From Chloroflexota bacterium (GTDB lineage: Bacteria > Chloroflexota > Anaerolineae > B4-G1), in the NCBI GenBank assembly GCA_003648125.1, contig QMOE01000012.1:1-13573 (forward strand): a DNA stretch of 13,573 nt. Direction: 5' to 3'. Position 1 is the first letter of the stretch; every line of letters begins with the position of its first letter. Below the pieces are notes generated by a model, which ran no database searches, was not told the origin of the DNA, and was given only the letters and a program-made list of their open reading frames with translations. Of the stretch, positions 1 to 7,056 are shown one piece after another. The position numbers were made by a program, and so were the translations under genes.

Positions 1-27
1 GGCATACAGCGCAACAACGCCGCTTTT

Positions 28-137
28 GTCATTGCGAGGAGCGTAGCAGCCTGCCCTGAGCCTGCCGAAGGGACGAAGCAATCCCCGTTTAGGACATCTT
101 GGAGATTGCTTCGGGCAAAAAGCGCCCTCGCAATGAC
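28..137. repeat. Interspersed inverted-repeat element, copy 1 (GTCATTGCGAG ends)
   Basis: The element begins GTCATTGCGAG (28-38) and ends with the exact reverse complement CTCGCAATGAC (127-137). Inside are AAGCAATC and GGAGATTGCTTCG, also partly complementary, so the whole unit can fold into a long hairpin. A second copy lies at 2577-2671. Copy 1 holds an extra stretch at about 50-73 (CCTGAGCCTGCCGAAGGG) that is absent from copy 2 and looks like a second short repeat nested in the first. There is no coding capacity. Together with the terminator and a small hairpin (GGCGGT at 185-190, ACCGCC at 198-203, followed by CTTTT), it accounts for most of the gene-free stretch 1-293. Confidence 0.8.
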
Positions 138-219
138 AGAGGCTGAATAGTCAAGTTACGGGCGAATTTGCTATCCGACCAGGCGGCGGTTAGCAAAACC
201 GCCCTTTTGCCTCAATACA

Positions 220-263
220 CAAAAACGGGAGGTACGTCCGATTCTCTCGGCTCATACCTCCCG
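220..263 (-). terminator. Intrinsic terminator of the peptide transporter operon
   Basis: Read on the minus strand just after the oppC stop, a 9-bp perfect stem (CGGGAGGTA at 255-263 pairing with TACCTCCCG at 226-234) is followed at once by TTTTTGTGT. The 20-nt loop can form an inner CCGA/TCGG stem. GC-rich stem plus T-run is the classic Rho-independent layout, and it sits where the operon should end. Confidence 0.85.
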
Positions 264-293
264 TTGCTCGCATCCACGAGTAATGCTAGTGCT

Positions 294-1277
294 CTATGCG
301 GCAGCCGCCTTCGCCTTGCTCGCTTTTTTCTTCTTCCGCCGGGCCGCGCGAACCAGCGCGGTGCCGCGCATCGTCGGATCCAGCGCGTCCCGCAGTCCAT
401 CGCCCACAAAGTTAAAGGCCAACATGGTAAAAGTAATCGCCAAGCCCGGGAAGATGGTCAGATGAGGCGAGGAGCGCAACCCTCTCCAGCCCTCGCTCAA
501 CATCTGCCCCCAACTGGGGAAGGGCGGCGGTACGCCCAGACCGATGAAACTGAGTGTAGCCTCGGTGAGGATCAGTCCAGGTATACCCAGCGTCAGCGAT
601 ACGACGGCCGGCCCCAGGCTGTTGGGCAGCAAGTGGCGTGAGATGATACGGGCCGGGCCGGCGCCGACCATCTGCGCCGCCAGCACGAACTCTTTCTCCC
701 GCAAAGACAGAAACTGCCCCCGAATAAGCCGGGCCATACCCATCCACCCCACGATACCAATGGCGATAAAGATATTGATCATACCCTGGATAGCGGTTTC
801 CGAGGGCATGACCACCATAACCAGGATAATAAAGAGCAGGGTGGGAAAGCCGTACATCACGTCCACAAAACGCATCATCAGGTTATCTGTTTGGCCGCCC
901 AGATAACCGGCGATGGAGCCATAGGTGATGCCAATGATCAGCGAGGTCAGTGAACCCACGACGCCAACGGTAAGGGAGACACGCGTGCCCCACCATATCC
1001 GGCTAAAGACGTCCCTACCCATCTTGTCGGTGCCAAAAATGTGATCAAGCTGTGGAGCGACGCGGGTATTATCATAATCCGCCTCACGATAAGAATAGGG
1101 AGGGAGAAAATCCCCAGTGATGAAGCAGAAAATCATGAGAGCGATAAAGATCAACCCAATCAATGACATCCGGTTACGCAACAACCGATGCCAGGCATCC
1201 TGCCACAGGCTCACGCCTCGTTCAGAAAACTGCTCCTCTTCTTCTCGTCTACGTCGCTCGGAAGCAGTCTCAGCCAT
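294..1277 (-). CDS. oppC: Peptide ABC transporter permease, OppC/DppC family
   Basis: This 327-residue inner-membrane permease forms one half of the channel of a peptide importer, paired with OppB. A charged cytoplasmic N-terminus (1-35, rich in Glu/Arg) precedes TM1 (about 38-55). The OppC_N-type segment includes HIFGTDKMGRDVFSR (79-93), a hallmark of this subfamily. Further membrane segments follow at about 100-127, 143-158, 165-185, 222-245 and 273-292. The EAA loop that contacts the ATPases is at about 196-222 (EFVLAAQMVGAG, then ISRHLLPNSLGP). The C-terminus is an unusual Lys/Ala-rich tail (KKKKASKAKAAAA). The ATG at 1277 has a strong AAAGGAGG site upstream. It lies 65 nt downstream of oppB and is probably cotranscribed; the gap holds an imperfect hairpin (1313-1339). 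Substrate specificity cannot be read from sequence, so opp versus dpp naming is by family only. Confidence 0.95.
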   Translation of the reverse strand: MAETASERRRREEEEQFSERGVSLWQDAWHRLLRNRMSLIGLIFIALMIFCFITGDFLPPYSYREADYDNTRVAPQLDHIFGTDKMGRDVFSRIWWGTRVSLTVGVVGSLTSLIIGITYGSIAGYLGGQTDNLMMRFVDVMYGFPTLLFIILVMVVMPSETAIQGMINIFIAIGIVGWMGMARLIRGQFLSLREKEFVLAAQMVGAGPARIISRHLLPNSLGPAVVSLTLGIPGLILTEATLSFIGLGVPPPFPSWGQMLSEGWRGLRSSPHLTIFPGLAITFTMLAFNFVGDGLRDALDPTMRGTALVRAARRKKKKASKAKAAAA

Positions 1278-1312
1278 AATTTATTCCTCCTTTGCCAGTA
1301 TCACTGGTATCA

Positions 1313-1339
1313 GAAACCCGGTTCAAGACACCTGGTTTC
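1313..1339 (-). other. Hairpin in the oppB-oppC intergenic gap
   Basis: GAAACCAGG (minus strand) pairs with CCGGGTTTC with one mismatch across an 9-nt loop, directly after the oppB stop and before the oppC ribosome binding site. There is no T-run, so a full terminator is unlikely. It could stabilise the mRNA end or modulate read-through. Confidence 0.4.
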
Positions 1340-1342
1340 TTC

Positions 1343-2476
1343 TTAATCGAACCGGATACGTGGGTCAATATAGCCATAAGCGATGTCCACGATCAAGTTG
1401 AAAACAACCATCGCTCCTGAGTAAAGTAGGATCGTACCCATAATCAGGGTATAATCCCGGTCGGTGACCGCGGTGACGAAGAATTTGCCAATGCCGCCGA
1501 TGGAAAAGACCCACTCCACCATGAACGAGCCGGTGAGCCAGCCAGCCATCAGCGGGCCTAGAACTGTGGTTACAGGAATGAGCGAGTTCTTTAACGCGTG
1601 GCGGACTATGACAACCCGCTCCGTCAACCCCTTGGCCCGGGCGGTGCGGATGTAATCGGCGCGGATGACTTCCAGCATGCTGGCGCGGGTCAGCCGGGCG
1701 ATGATAGCCATACCGCCCGTGCCGAGCGTGATGGCCGGCAAAATCACCTGTTTCCAGCTCTCACCCCAGCCATAGGTAGGCAACCACTCCAGGGTCAGGG
1801 CAAAGACCAGGATCAACAAGATACCCAGGAGAAAATTGGGAATAGAGACTCCCAACATGGAAAAGAACATTGCCACGTAATCCACCACTGTATTCTGCTT
1901 TAGAGCAGAGACGATGCCCAGGGGCACGCCGATGAAAAGAGCCATACAGATGGAGACCAGCCCTACCTGGACCGAGACCATGACTGGCGCCAGCGAAAAG
2001 AAGTGCTTGATAACCTCGAACCGAGTTCTCCAATTTATGGAAATGTAGCCCACCACCTCCCTATTGGTCTTTACCACCAGAACCTCGGAATCAAACAAGC
2101 CAGGCGGCTCGGCAAAGGTCATCGAACTGGCCTGCACCCCGTAGGTGGCCCGAAGCTGGTCGCGCAGCACCTCCACCATATAGTTGGGACCAAAGAGCAT
2201 ACTGGTGACCGTCCGACCAGGCCGCCGTAAGGAAGGGCCAAAGTCAAAGTGCAGTAGCAACCGGTCCATATAGCTGAGATACTGCTGCCACACCGGCTTA
2301 TCCAGCCCATACTTGGCCTCCATATTGGCCCGAATCTCTGGCGGAACCGGCCGGCCCGATGCGCTCGCCGAGAAGGGACCTCCCGGCACGAGCTGCATCA
2401 TCCCAAAGGTGACGACAGAGATCAGGAGCAACACCGGAATGTTCCATAGAATTCGCTGTACAATAAATCTTTGCAT
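1343..2476 (-). CDS. oppB: Peptide ABC transporter permease, OppB/DppB family, with extracytoplasmic insert
   Basis: This 377-residue permease is the partner of OppC. TM1 (about 8-30) leads into QLVPGGPF, the usual family start. The periplasmic-side YGLDKPVWQQYLSYM (56-70) and DFGPSLRRPGRTV (78-90) match the canonical family. Canonical proteins then enter TM2 within a few residues. Here an extra stretch of about 65 residues (95-160, DNA about 1997-2194) intervenes before TM2 (about 162-188), making the protein longer than the usual ~305-340. The EAA loop is ADYIRTARAKGL...HALKNSLIPV (273-302), and the C-terminus YGYIDPRIRFD is canonical. The ATG at 2476 has AGGAGAG upstream. The gene is separated from oppA by 482 nt that hold hairpins and a repeat, so its expression may be lower than, or uncoupled from, that of the binding protein. 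Confidence 0.94.
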   Translation of the reverse strand: MQRFIVQRILWNIPVLLLISVVTFGMMQLVPGGPFSASASGRPVPPEIRANMEAKYGLDKPVWQQYLSYMDRLLLHFDFGPSLRRPGRTVTSMLFGPNYMVEVLRDQLRATYGVQASSMTFAEPPGLFDSEVLVVKTNREVVGYISINWRTRFEVIKHFFSLAPVMVSVQVGLVSICMALFIGVPLGIVSALKQNTVVDYVAMFFSMLGVSIPNFLLGILLILVFALTLEWLPTYGWGESWKQVILPAITLGTGGMAIIARLTRASMLEVIRADYIRTARAKGLTERVVIVRHALKNSLIPVTTVLGPLMAGWLTGSFMVEWVFSIGGIGKFFVTAVTDRDYTLIMGTILLYSGAMVVFNLIVDIAYGYIDPRIRFD

Positions 2477-2554
2477 ATCTACACTCTCCTAATCAACTAG
2501 TTACTGTCAACAGAATCAACCCTCACAAATCCAGTCACGAACCTGCGCCCATCA

Positions 2555-2688
2555 CCAGCAATTCTCAATTTGGGGTGTCATTGCGAGCACCGGACGTTTT
2601 TCCCAGGGCAAAGCAATTTTCCCCATCCGCTTGGAGATTGCTTCGTTGCAAAAAACGCTCCTCGCAATGACATAATGAGAATTGCTGG
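2555..2688. repeat. Interspersed inverted-repeat element, copy 2, with extended arms
   Basis: The core at 2577-2671 begins GTCATTGCGAG and ends CTCGCAATGAC, like the copy at 28-137, and shares CTTGGAGATTGCTTCG and GCAAAAA internally. Outside the core a further perfect inverted pair extends the arms: CCAGCAATTCTCA (2555-2567) and TGAGAATTGCTGG (2676-2688). An imperfect direct repeat (GCCCATCACC plus CAATTC, at 2547-2564 and 2688-2706) flanks the unit. It looks like a non-autonomous, MITE-like repeat lodged between oppA and oppB. The rest of 2477-2958 holds only the hairpins listed separately and no gene that I can support. Confidence 0.75.
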
Positions 2689-2892
2689 CCCATCACCTGG
2701 CAATTCGTGGATTCGTAAACTCGTGACTGTGCCTGTGACGTACCTGCTCAAAAAGTCGGGGCAACATAACCGAGGTTTCCATACCTCGCAAGCCTAACAC
2801 GCTTAGAAAGCGCGGCTATGTCAGAAATGCCCTGGATTATTGAGATGATACCTTGTGACCATACTCGTGAATAAGGTTTCACCTCAAAGGGT

Positions 2893-2926
2893 GGGCTTGG
2901 GGTTCCCTGGCGGGAACCCCAAGCCC
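2893..2926. terminator. Strong hairpin after oppA (15-bp stem)
   Basis: A perfect 15-bp GC-rich stem (2893-2907 with 2912-2926, loop TGGC) lies about 33 nt past the oppA stop on the minus strand. It has no T-run on either side, so it may act as an mRNA 3'-end stabiliser or partial terminator rather than a classic Rho-independent one. It fits the common need for excess binding protein over permease. Confidence 0.55.
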
Positions 2927-2953
2927 CATCGGATAGTCAAGACTATCTGATGG
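2926..2953. other. Second hairpin between oppA stop and the strong stem
   Basis: CCATCGGATAGTC (2926-2938) and GACTATCTGATGG (2941-2953) are complementary over 13 bp with one G-T type mismatch and a 2-nt centre. It starts 6 nt after the oppA stop codon and directly abuts the 15-bp stem, giving a tandem hairpin pair. Confidence 0.5.
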
Positions 2954-2958
2954 TCGTA

Positions 2959-4677
2959 CTAGTCAATGTTGTTGCACTCGTCAAGCGTATCAAGGTAAGC
3001 AGCCCATTCCATGATGGCTACGTTGACCTTGATGCCGAGGTTGGTCTCCCATTGCTCGGCGACCGCATCGAGGGTGTCCTCGTTGCCACGGTTGTACCAG
3101 ATGTTAACGGTGATGTCACCGGGGTCGGCAACATCCGCTTCAGCCATGTAGGCGTCCAGGTATCCCAGAGCGGCGTCCACATCGAACTCGTAGCCGACTT
3201 CGCCACAACCCTGGTAGCCAGGGATGCCCGGAGGGACTACGCCGCACGCCACGTTGCGCCAGGGCATTTCCAGCACGTTGTCGAGGATGGCACGCTTGTT
3301 GATGGAGGATGCCAGAGCCTTGCGCATGTTCAGGTTGTCCGTGGGCGGACGGAGGAAGTTAAAGCCGATGTAGTAGGGGCCAGGACGAACCAGAACGCGG
3401 ATGTCATCGGGTGTCTCTTCCAGGAGACGCGTTATTTCCTCGCTGGGGAAAGCGCCGACATCCAGTTCGCCGCGCTCGTAAGCGGCCAGCGCGGTGGCGT
3501 TCTCGACGATGATGGGGAACTCGATCCGCTCGATGGTCACGTCGTCCGCGCCCCAGTAATCGGGGTTCTTGTCAACGGCGACGTAATTCTCGTGTTCCCA
3601 CTCGGTCAGCAGGTAAGCGCCGTTGCCCACAAAGTTGCCCGGCTCGGCCCACAGCTCGCCATACTCTTCGATGATGTCCAGACGGACGGGGTAGGTGGTG
3701 GAAAAGGCCAGAATGGTGTCAAAGTAGGAGGCCGCCTGTTTCAGTGTGATTTCCAGCGTCAGGTCATCAATGGCCTTTACGCCCAAGGTGGAAGGATCGT
3801 CAGTCTCGCCGGTGTTAAAAGCCTCAGCGCCCTGGACGATGTACATCAGCCAGGCGTACTCGGCAGCCGTCGCCGGCTCCAACAGGCGGGTGATGCCGTC
3901 CACATAGTGCTGGGCGGTCACAGGCTCGCCATCGGACCACAGAGCGCCTTCGCGCAGGTGGATGGTGTAAACCAACCCATCCTCGGATACCTCGTAGCTC
4001 ACAGCGCCGGCCGGCTGAATGTTGCCATCACCATCGTACTCGTAGAGAGAATCCATGATCTGGTGCTGGATCAGGTGAGAGGTGGTGTCGGTGGAGGTGT
4101 TCACGTCCAGCGTGGGCGGCTCGGTGCCAATGACAAAGCGCAGTGTGGTCTGGCCCTCGGGCAAGCGCCAGTGCTTGATAGGGGGCGAGCCAAAGGGCGG
4201 GTAAACGGCCTCGATCTCGGGCCGCAACAGCGCGGTGCGGTCATAGTAAAAGATAGGAGCAAAGGCCGCGTAATCGGTCATCATGATTCGCTCGGCCTGT
4301 TTCCACAACTCTGCCCGAGCTGCGGGGTCGAACTCCATCAGCGCCTGGTCCACCAGTTCGAGGTAGGTCTCGTCATACCAGAAGCTATACTGGAACGGCG
4401 ATTCGGGGCTAAAGACGACGTTGAGGACGTTCTCAGCGTCGCCATAGTCCATCACCCAGCCCATGCGGTAGGCGTTGTAGGTGCAGCCAGCGCCCAGGCC
4501 CGGCTCCGCCGTTACCTCAACGATCTCGGGCGGCACGGTTACTTCAACGGGAACCTCAACATACGCAGGCGGGGCCGTGATAACCACGGTCTGGATTTCG
4601 CCCCCGCCGCAGGCGGTGAGCGCCAGCCCGGCCAGCACCATTACAGAAGCAAGGATATACCACTTTTTAGAAAACAT
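2959..4677 (-). CDS. oppA: Peptide-binding lipoprotein (SBP_bac_5/OppA family), circularly permuted
   Basis: This 572-residue lipoprotein binds peptides outside the membrane and delivers them to OppBC. A signal peptide with lipobox LTAC (Cys23) is followed by a Val/Pro/Glu linker (about 27-60). The domain order is then abnormal. Residues 66-170 (TYNAYRMGWVMDYGD ... AAFAPIFYYDR ... SPPIKHW) are what normally ends this family. Residues 178-572 begin with the usual N-terminal motif (TLRFVIGTEPPTLD) and contain the family signature around 223-250 (AGAVSYEVSEDG ... LWSDG). They run through NFVGNGAYLL (348-357) and YYIGFNFLRPP (435-445) to EWAAYLDTLDECNNID, where canonical proteins would continue into the displaced segment. 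Cys65 and Cys568 sit beside the new ends and could form a disulfide (inference). The ATG at 4677 has CTTAGGAGGAG upstream; the in-frame TTG at 4734 would put residues before the signal peptide. The reading frame is intact throughout. Confidence 0.93.
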   Translation of the reverse strand: MFSKKWYILASVMVLAGLALTACGGGEIQTVVITAPPAYVEVPVEVTVPPEIVEVTAEPGLGAGCTYNAYRMGWVMDYGDAENVLNVVFSPESPFQYSFWYDETYLELVDQALMEFDPAARAELWKQAERIMMTDYAAFAPIFYYDRTALLRPEIEAVYPPFGSPPIKHWRLPEGQTTLRFVIGTEPPTLDVNTSTDTTSHLIQHQIMDSLYEYDGDGNIQPAGAVSYEVSEDGLVYTIHLREGALWSDGEPVTAQHYVDGITRLLEPATAAEYAWLMYIVQGAEAFNTGETDDPSTLGVKAIDDLTLEITLKQAASYFDTILAFSTTYPVRLDIIEEYGELWAEPGNFVGNGAYLLTEWEHENYVAVDKNPDYWGADDVTIERIEFPIIVENATALAAYERGELDVGAFPSEEITRLLEETPDDIRVLVRPGPYYIGFNFLRPPTDNLNMRKALASSINKRAILDNVLEMPWRNVACGVVPPGIPGYQGCGEVGYEFDVDAALGYLDAYMAEADVADPGDITVNIWYNRGNEDTLDAVAEQWETNLGIKVNVAIMEWAAYLDTLDECNNID

Positions 4678-4820
4678 TCTTTCTCCTCCTAAGGATAGTT
4701 TCACGTACATAGGTTTGTCAACAGTGCCTCTCAATATCTCTATGCTCTATCTTCTCAGTAACCACCACCTCCTTTTGTAAAAATACACGCTCCCAAACAA
4801 AACAACCCAATCAGGTTGCC

Positions 4821-4856
4821 AACAAACTTGTAATCGTTCAAGCCTGAACGATTACA
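4821..4856 (-). terminator. Hairpin terminator after oppF
   Basis: A perfect 12-bp stem (TGTAATCGTTCA / TGAACGATTACA at 4829-4840 and 4845-4856) with a 4-nt loop starts 6 nt past the oppF stop and is followed on the minus strand by AGTTTGTT. This would split oppDF from oppA at least partly. The 143-nt leader of oppA that follows has a second, unused-looking SD sequence (AAAGGAGG, about 4768-4775). I see no convincing promoter of its own there. Confidence 0.65.
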
Positions 4857-4862
4857 CAAACT

Positions 4863-5861
4863 TTACACTTGACCTGGTTTCACCAAGTGACAGGCGCAAA
4901 AGTGATCCTTTTTCACCTCAACGAACTCGGGCTCCACCTCAAAGCAGATATCCTTAGCCACCGGGCAGCGAGTGTTAAAGTTACAACCCACAGGAGGCTT
5001 GGACGGGCTGGGAATATCTCCCTCTAGAATGATGCGATGCCGCTTTTCCTCAACCAGCGGGTCCGGCACCGGCACCGCCGACATCAACGCCTTGGTATAG
5101 GGGTGCAGCGGGTTGAGGTAAATCTCGTCCCTGTCGGTCAATTCCATAATCTTGCCCAGGTACATCACCGCCATGCGGTCGCTGATGTGGCGCACCATGC
5201 TCAAGTCGTGAGCGATGAACAGGTAGGTCAGCCCCAAGCGTCCCTGCAACTCTTCCAGCAGGTTTACCACCTGAGCCTGAATGGAGACATCCAACGAGGA
5301 AATAGGCTCGTCGCAGACGATAAAATCAGGGTCGAGGGCCAGGGCGCGGGCAATACCGATACGCTGCCGCTGGCCGCCGGAGAACTCGTGGGGGTAGCGG
5401 TTGACAAAATAGGGGTTAAGCCCCACCAAGCGCAAGAGTTCCTGCACCCGCTCGCGCTTCTCTTTCCCGTGAGCAACCGCATGCACCTCCAACGGCTCAG
5501 CAACAATAGAGCCGACTGTCATGCGCGGGTTCAGCGAAGCATAGGGGTCTTGGAAGATCATTTGCATCCGGCGGCGCATGTGGCGCAATTCGTTGCCCTT
5601 GAGATCCATCATGTCCGTGCCGTCAAAGGTCATCTGTCCCTCTGTTGGTTCGTATAGCCGAAGCATCGTCCGGCCCACGGTAGTCTTGCCACTACCACTT
5701 TCCCCAACCAGGCCCAGCGTCTCTCCTTTGCGAATATCAAAGCTAACGTCATCCACCGCTTTAACGTCACCGACGTGATGCTGCACGATGATACCCCGCG
5801 TGATGGGAAAATACTTTTTAAGGTTGTGAACCTGCACCAGAGGTGTTGTATCAGCGGTCAT
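4863..5861 (-). CDS. oppF: Peptide ABC transporter ATP-binding protein, OppF/DppF family
   Basis: This 332-residue ATPase subunit pairs with OppD to power the importer on the cytoplasmic face. Visible motifs are Walker A GESGSGKT (53-60), Q-loop [11 protein letters not shown] (103-113), ABC signature SGGQRQR (161-167), Walker B IVCDEP (181-186) and switch His218 (AHDL). The C-terminal oligopeptide-transporter extension [16 protein letters not shown] (253-268) is followed by a Cys set (C293, C299, C306, C322/C324), as in OppF/DppF proteins, where it can hold an iron-sulfur cluster. The start at 5861 is chosen because its ATG shares its A with the oppD stop (TAATG) and follows GGGAGGACAAGG. The open frame extends upstream to 5996, but only as Arg-rich shadow of oppD. 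Confidence 0.96.
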   Translation of the reverse strand: MTADTTPLVQVHNLKKYFPITRGIIVQHHVGDVKAVDDVSFDIRKGETLGLVGESGSGKTTVGRTMLRLYEPTEGQMTFDGTDMMDLKGNELRHMRRRMQMIFQDPYASLNPRMTVGSIVAEPLEVHAVAHGKEKRERVQELLRLVGLNPYFVNRYPHEFSGGQRQRIGIARALALDPDFIVCDEPISSLDVSIQAQVVNLLEELQGRLGLTYLFIAHDLSMVRHISDRMAVMYLGKIMELTDRDEIYLNPLHPYTKALMSAVPVPDPLVEEKRHRIILEGDIPSPSKPPVGCNFNTRCPVAKDICFEVEPEFVEVKKDHFCACHLVKPGQV

Positions 5862-6880
5862 TACCTTGTCCTCCCGACGGCCTGTTTCCATCGCCAGCAG
5901 GCGACGATGTGACCTTCTCCGTCTGTATCTTCGAGCGGCGGCATCTCCTCTAAACACCGGTCTACGGCAAAAGTACAGCGGGCAGCAAAAGGGCAACCCG
6001 GCGGCAAGTCAATCAGATCAGGCGGCAGGCCCGGAATTGAAATCAATTGGGTACCAGGCGCATCATCCAGCCGGGGTAATGACCCCAATAACCCCATCGT
6101 GTAGGGGTGACGAGAACGCCCGTAGATGTCCTTCACATCGCCTCGCTCAACGATGTAACCGGCATACATCACGTTTACCTTACTAGCCAGCCCCGCTATA
6201 ACTCCCAGGTCGTGGGTGATCCACATCACTGCCATCCCCAGTTGCTCCTGGAGCCGCTTTACCAAGTCCAAAATCTGAGCCTGGATGGTAACGTCCAGAG
6301 CAGTGGTAGGTTCGTCGGCGATGAGAAGTTTGGGGTTGCAAGAAAGGCCCATAGCGATCATCGCTCGCTGGCGCATACCTCCAGAGAATTGGTGCGGATA
6401 GTTATCCAGACGCTGGACAGCATCCGGGATACCGACCAAAGTCAGCAACTCGCCGGATCGCTCCCGCGCCTGCGCGTTGTCCATCCCTTGGTGAAGCTTG
6501 AGCGCCTCCATAATCTGAAAGCCCACCGTGTACACTGGGTTGAGCGACGTCATCGGGTCCTGGAAGACCATCGCTATTTCCGCGCCACGCACGTGGTGCA
6601 TCTCCCCTTCACTCACTTTCAACAAGTCACGCCCACTGAACCAAACTTCTCCCTCCTCAATCCGGCCAGGCGGGCTGGGAATCAAGCGCATGATGGAGAG
6701 CGCGTGGACGCTCTTGCCACATCCGCTCTCGCCGACGACCCCCAAGGTGCCCCCTTCTTCCATAGCATAGGAGACCCCATTAACAGCGTTCACCACGCCA
6801 TCCTCAGTGTAAAAGCGGGTGACAAGGCCTCTTATATCAAGCAAGGTGTTTGGAGATTGAGTTTGCCGCTGTTCAGACAT
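5861..6880 (-). CDS. oppD: Peptide ABC transporter ATP-binding protein, OppD/DppD family
   Basis: This 339-residue ATPase subunit is the first gene of the transporter cluster. Motifs are Walker A GESGCGKS (50-57), Q-loop [10 protein letters not shown] (106-115), signature FSGGMRQR (165-172), Walker B LLIADEP (185-191) and switch His223 (THDL). The Opp/Dpp C-terminal extension [15 protein letters not shown] (258-272) is followed by CPFAARC (296-302), Cys309 and Cys328, the usual four-Cys set. The ATG at 6880 is preceded by AAAGGGGGG, and the protein starts as the family does. An 11-residue in-frame extension to 6913 has no ribosome site and overlaps the predicted transcript start region. It is translationally coupled to oppF by a one-base overlap. 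A promoter with a perfect TATAAT lies upstream at 6939-6966. Confidence 0.96.
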   Translation of the reverse strand: MSEQRQTQSPNTLLDIRGLVTRFYTEDGVVNAVNGVSYAMEEGGTLGVVGESGCGKSVHALSIMRLIPSPPGRIEEGEVWFSGRDLLKVSEGEMHHVRGAEIAMVFQDPMTSLNPVYTVGFQIMEALKLHQGMDNAQARERSGELLTLVGIPDAVQRLDNYPHQFSGGMRQRAMIAMGLSCNPKLLIADEPTTALDVTIQAQILDLVKRLQEQLGMAVMWITHDLGVIAGLASKVNVMYAGYIVERGDVKDIYGRSRHPYTMGLLGSLPRLDDAPGTQLISIPGLPPDLIDLPPGCPFAARCTFAVDRCLEEMPPLEDTDGEGHIVACWRWKQAVGRTR

Positions 6881-6938
6881 AAACCCCCCTTTGGTATATG
6901 AGAGAATACACAATGATTCAGAATAAAAAGTACTTTAA

Positions 6939-6966
6939 ATTATACCCAATTGCCACAAAAGCGCAA
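6939..6966 (-). promoter_or_regulatory. Sigma-70-type promoter of the opp cluster
   Basis: Minus strand: TTGCGC (6961-6966), 16-nt spacer, perfect TATAAT (6939-6944), about 58 nt ahead of the oppD start. The -35 is weak (TTG only). The same arrangement, ACTTGCRC-N16-TATAAT, precedes the helicase gene at 13242-13269, which supports both predictions. Confidence 0.6.
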
Positions 6967-7056
6967 GTTCACCAGCAAATTATCGCTTGTTGTACCAATT
7001 ACGAGGTTGTCTTCTCATCCTCCCCACTCGTCCTCCAGTACAAATCCGCGAAACAC

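Noticed and set aside
4168..4482. The displaced OppA segment as a separate added domain or a frameshift artefact
   Set aside because: There is only one copy of the segment, it is missing from the C-terminus, and the frame is continuous, so rotation fits better than addition or frameshift.
2950..4692. Plus-strand open frame of 580 residues opposite oppA
   Set aside because: It mirrors oppA codon structure almost end to end, has no recognisable motifs, and oppA on the other strand has clear family motifs and a strong ribosome site. It is a composition shadow.
4678..4734. Upstream TTG start for oppA
   Set aside because: It would place 19 polar residues before the signal peptide, and the strong AGGAGG lies between it and the ATG at 4677.
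5862..5996. 45-residue Arg-rich N-terminal extension of OppF
   Set aside because: It is antisense-like, out-of-frame sequence of oppD; the TAATG overlap and ribosome site at 5861 define the start.
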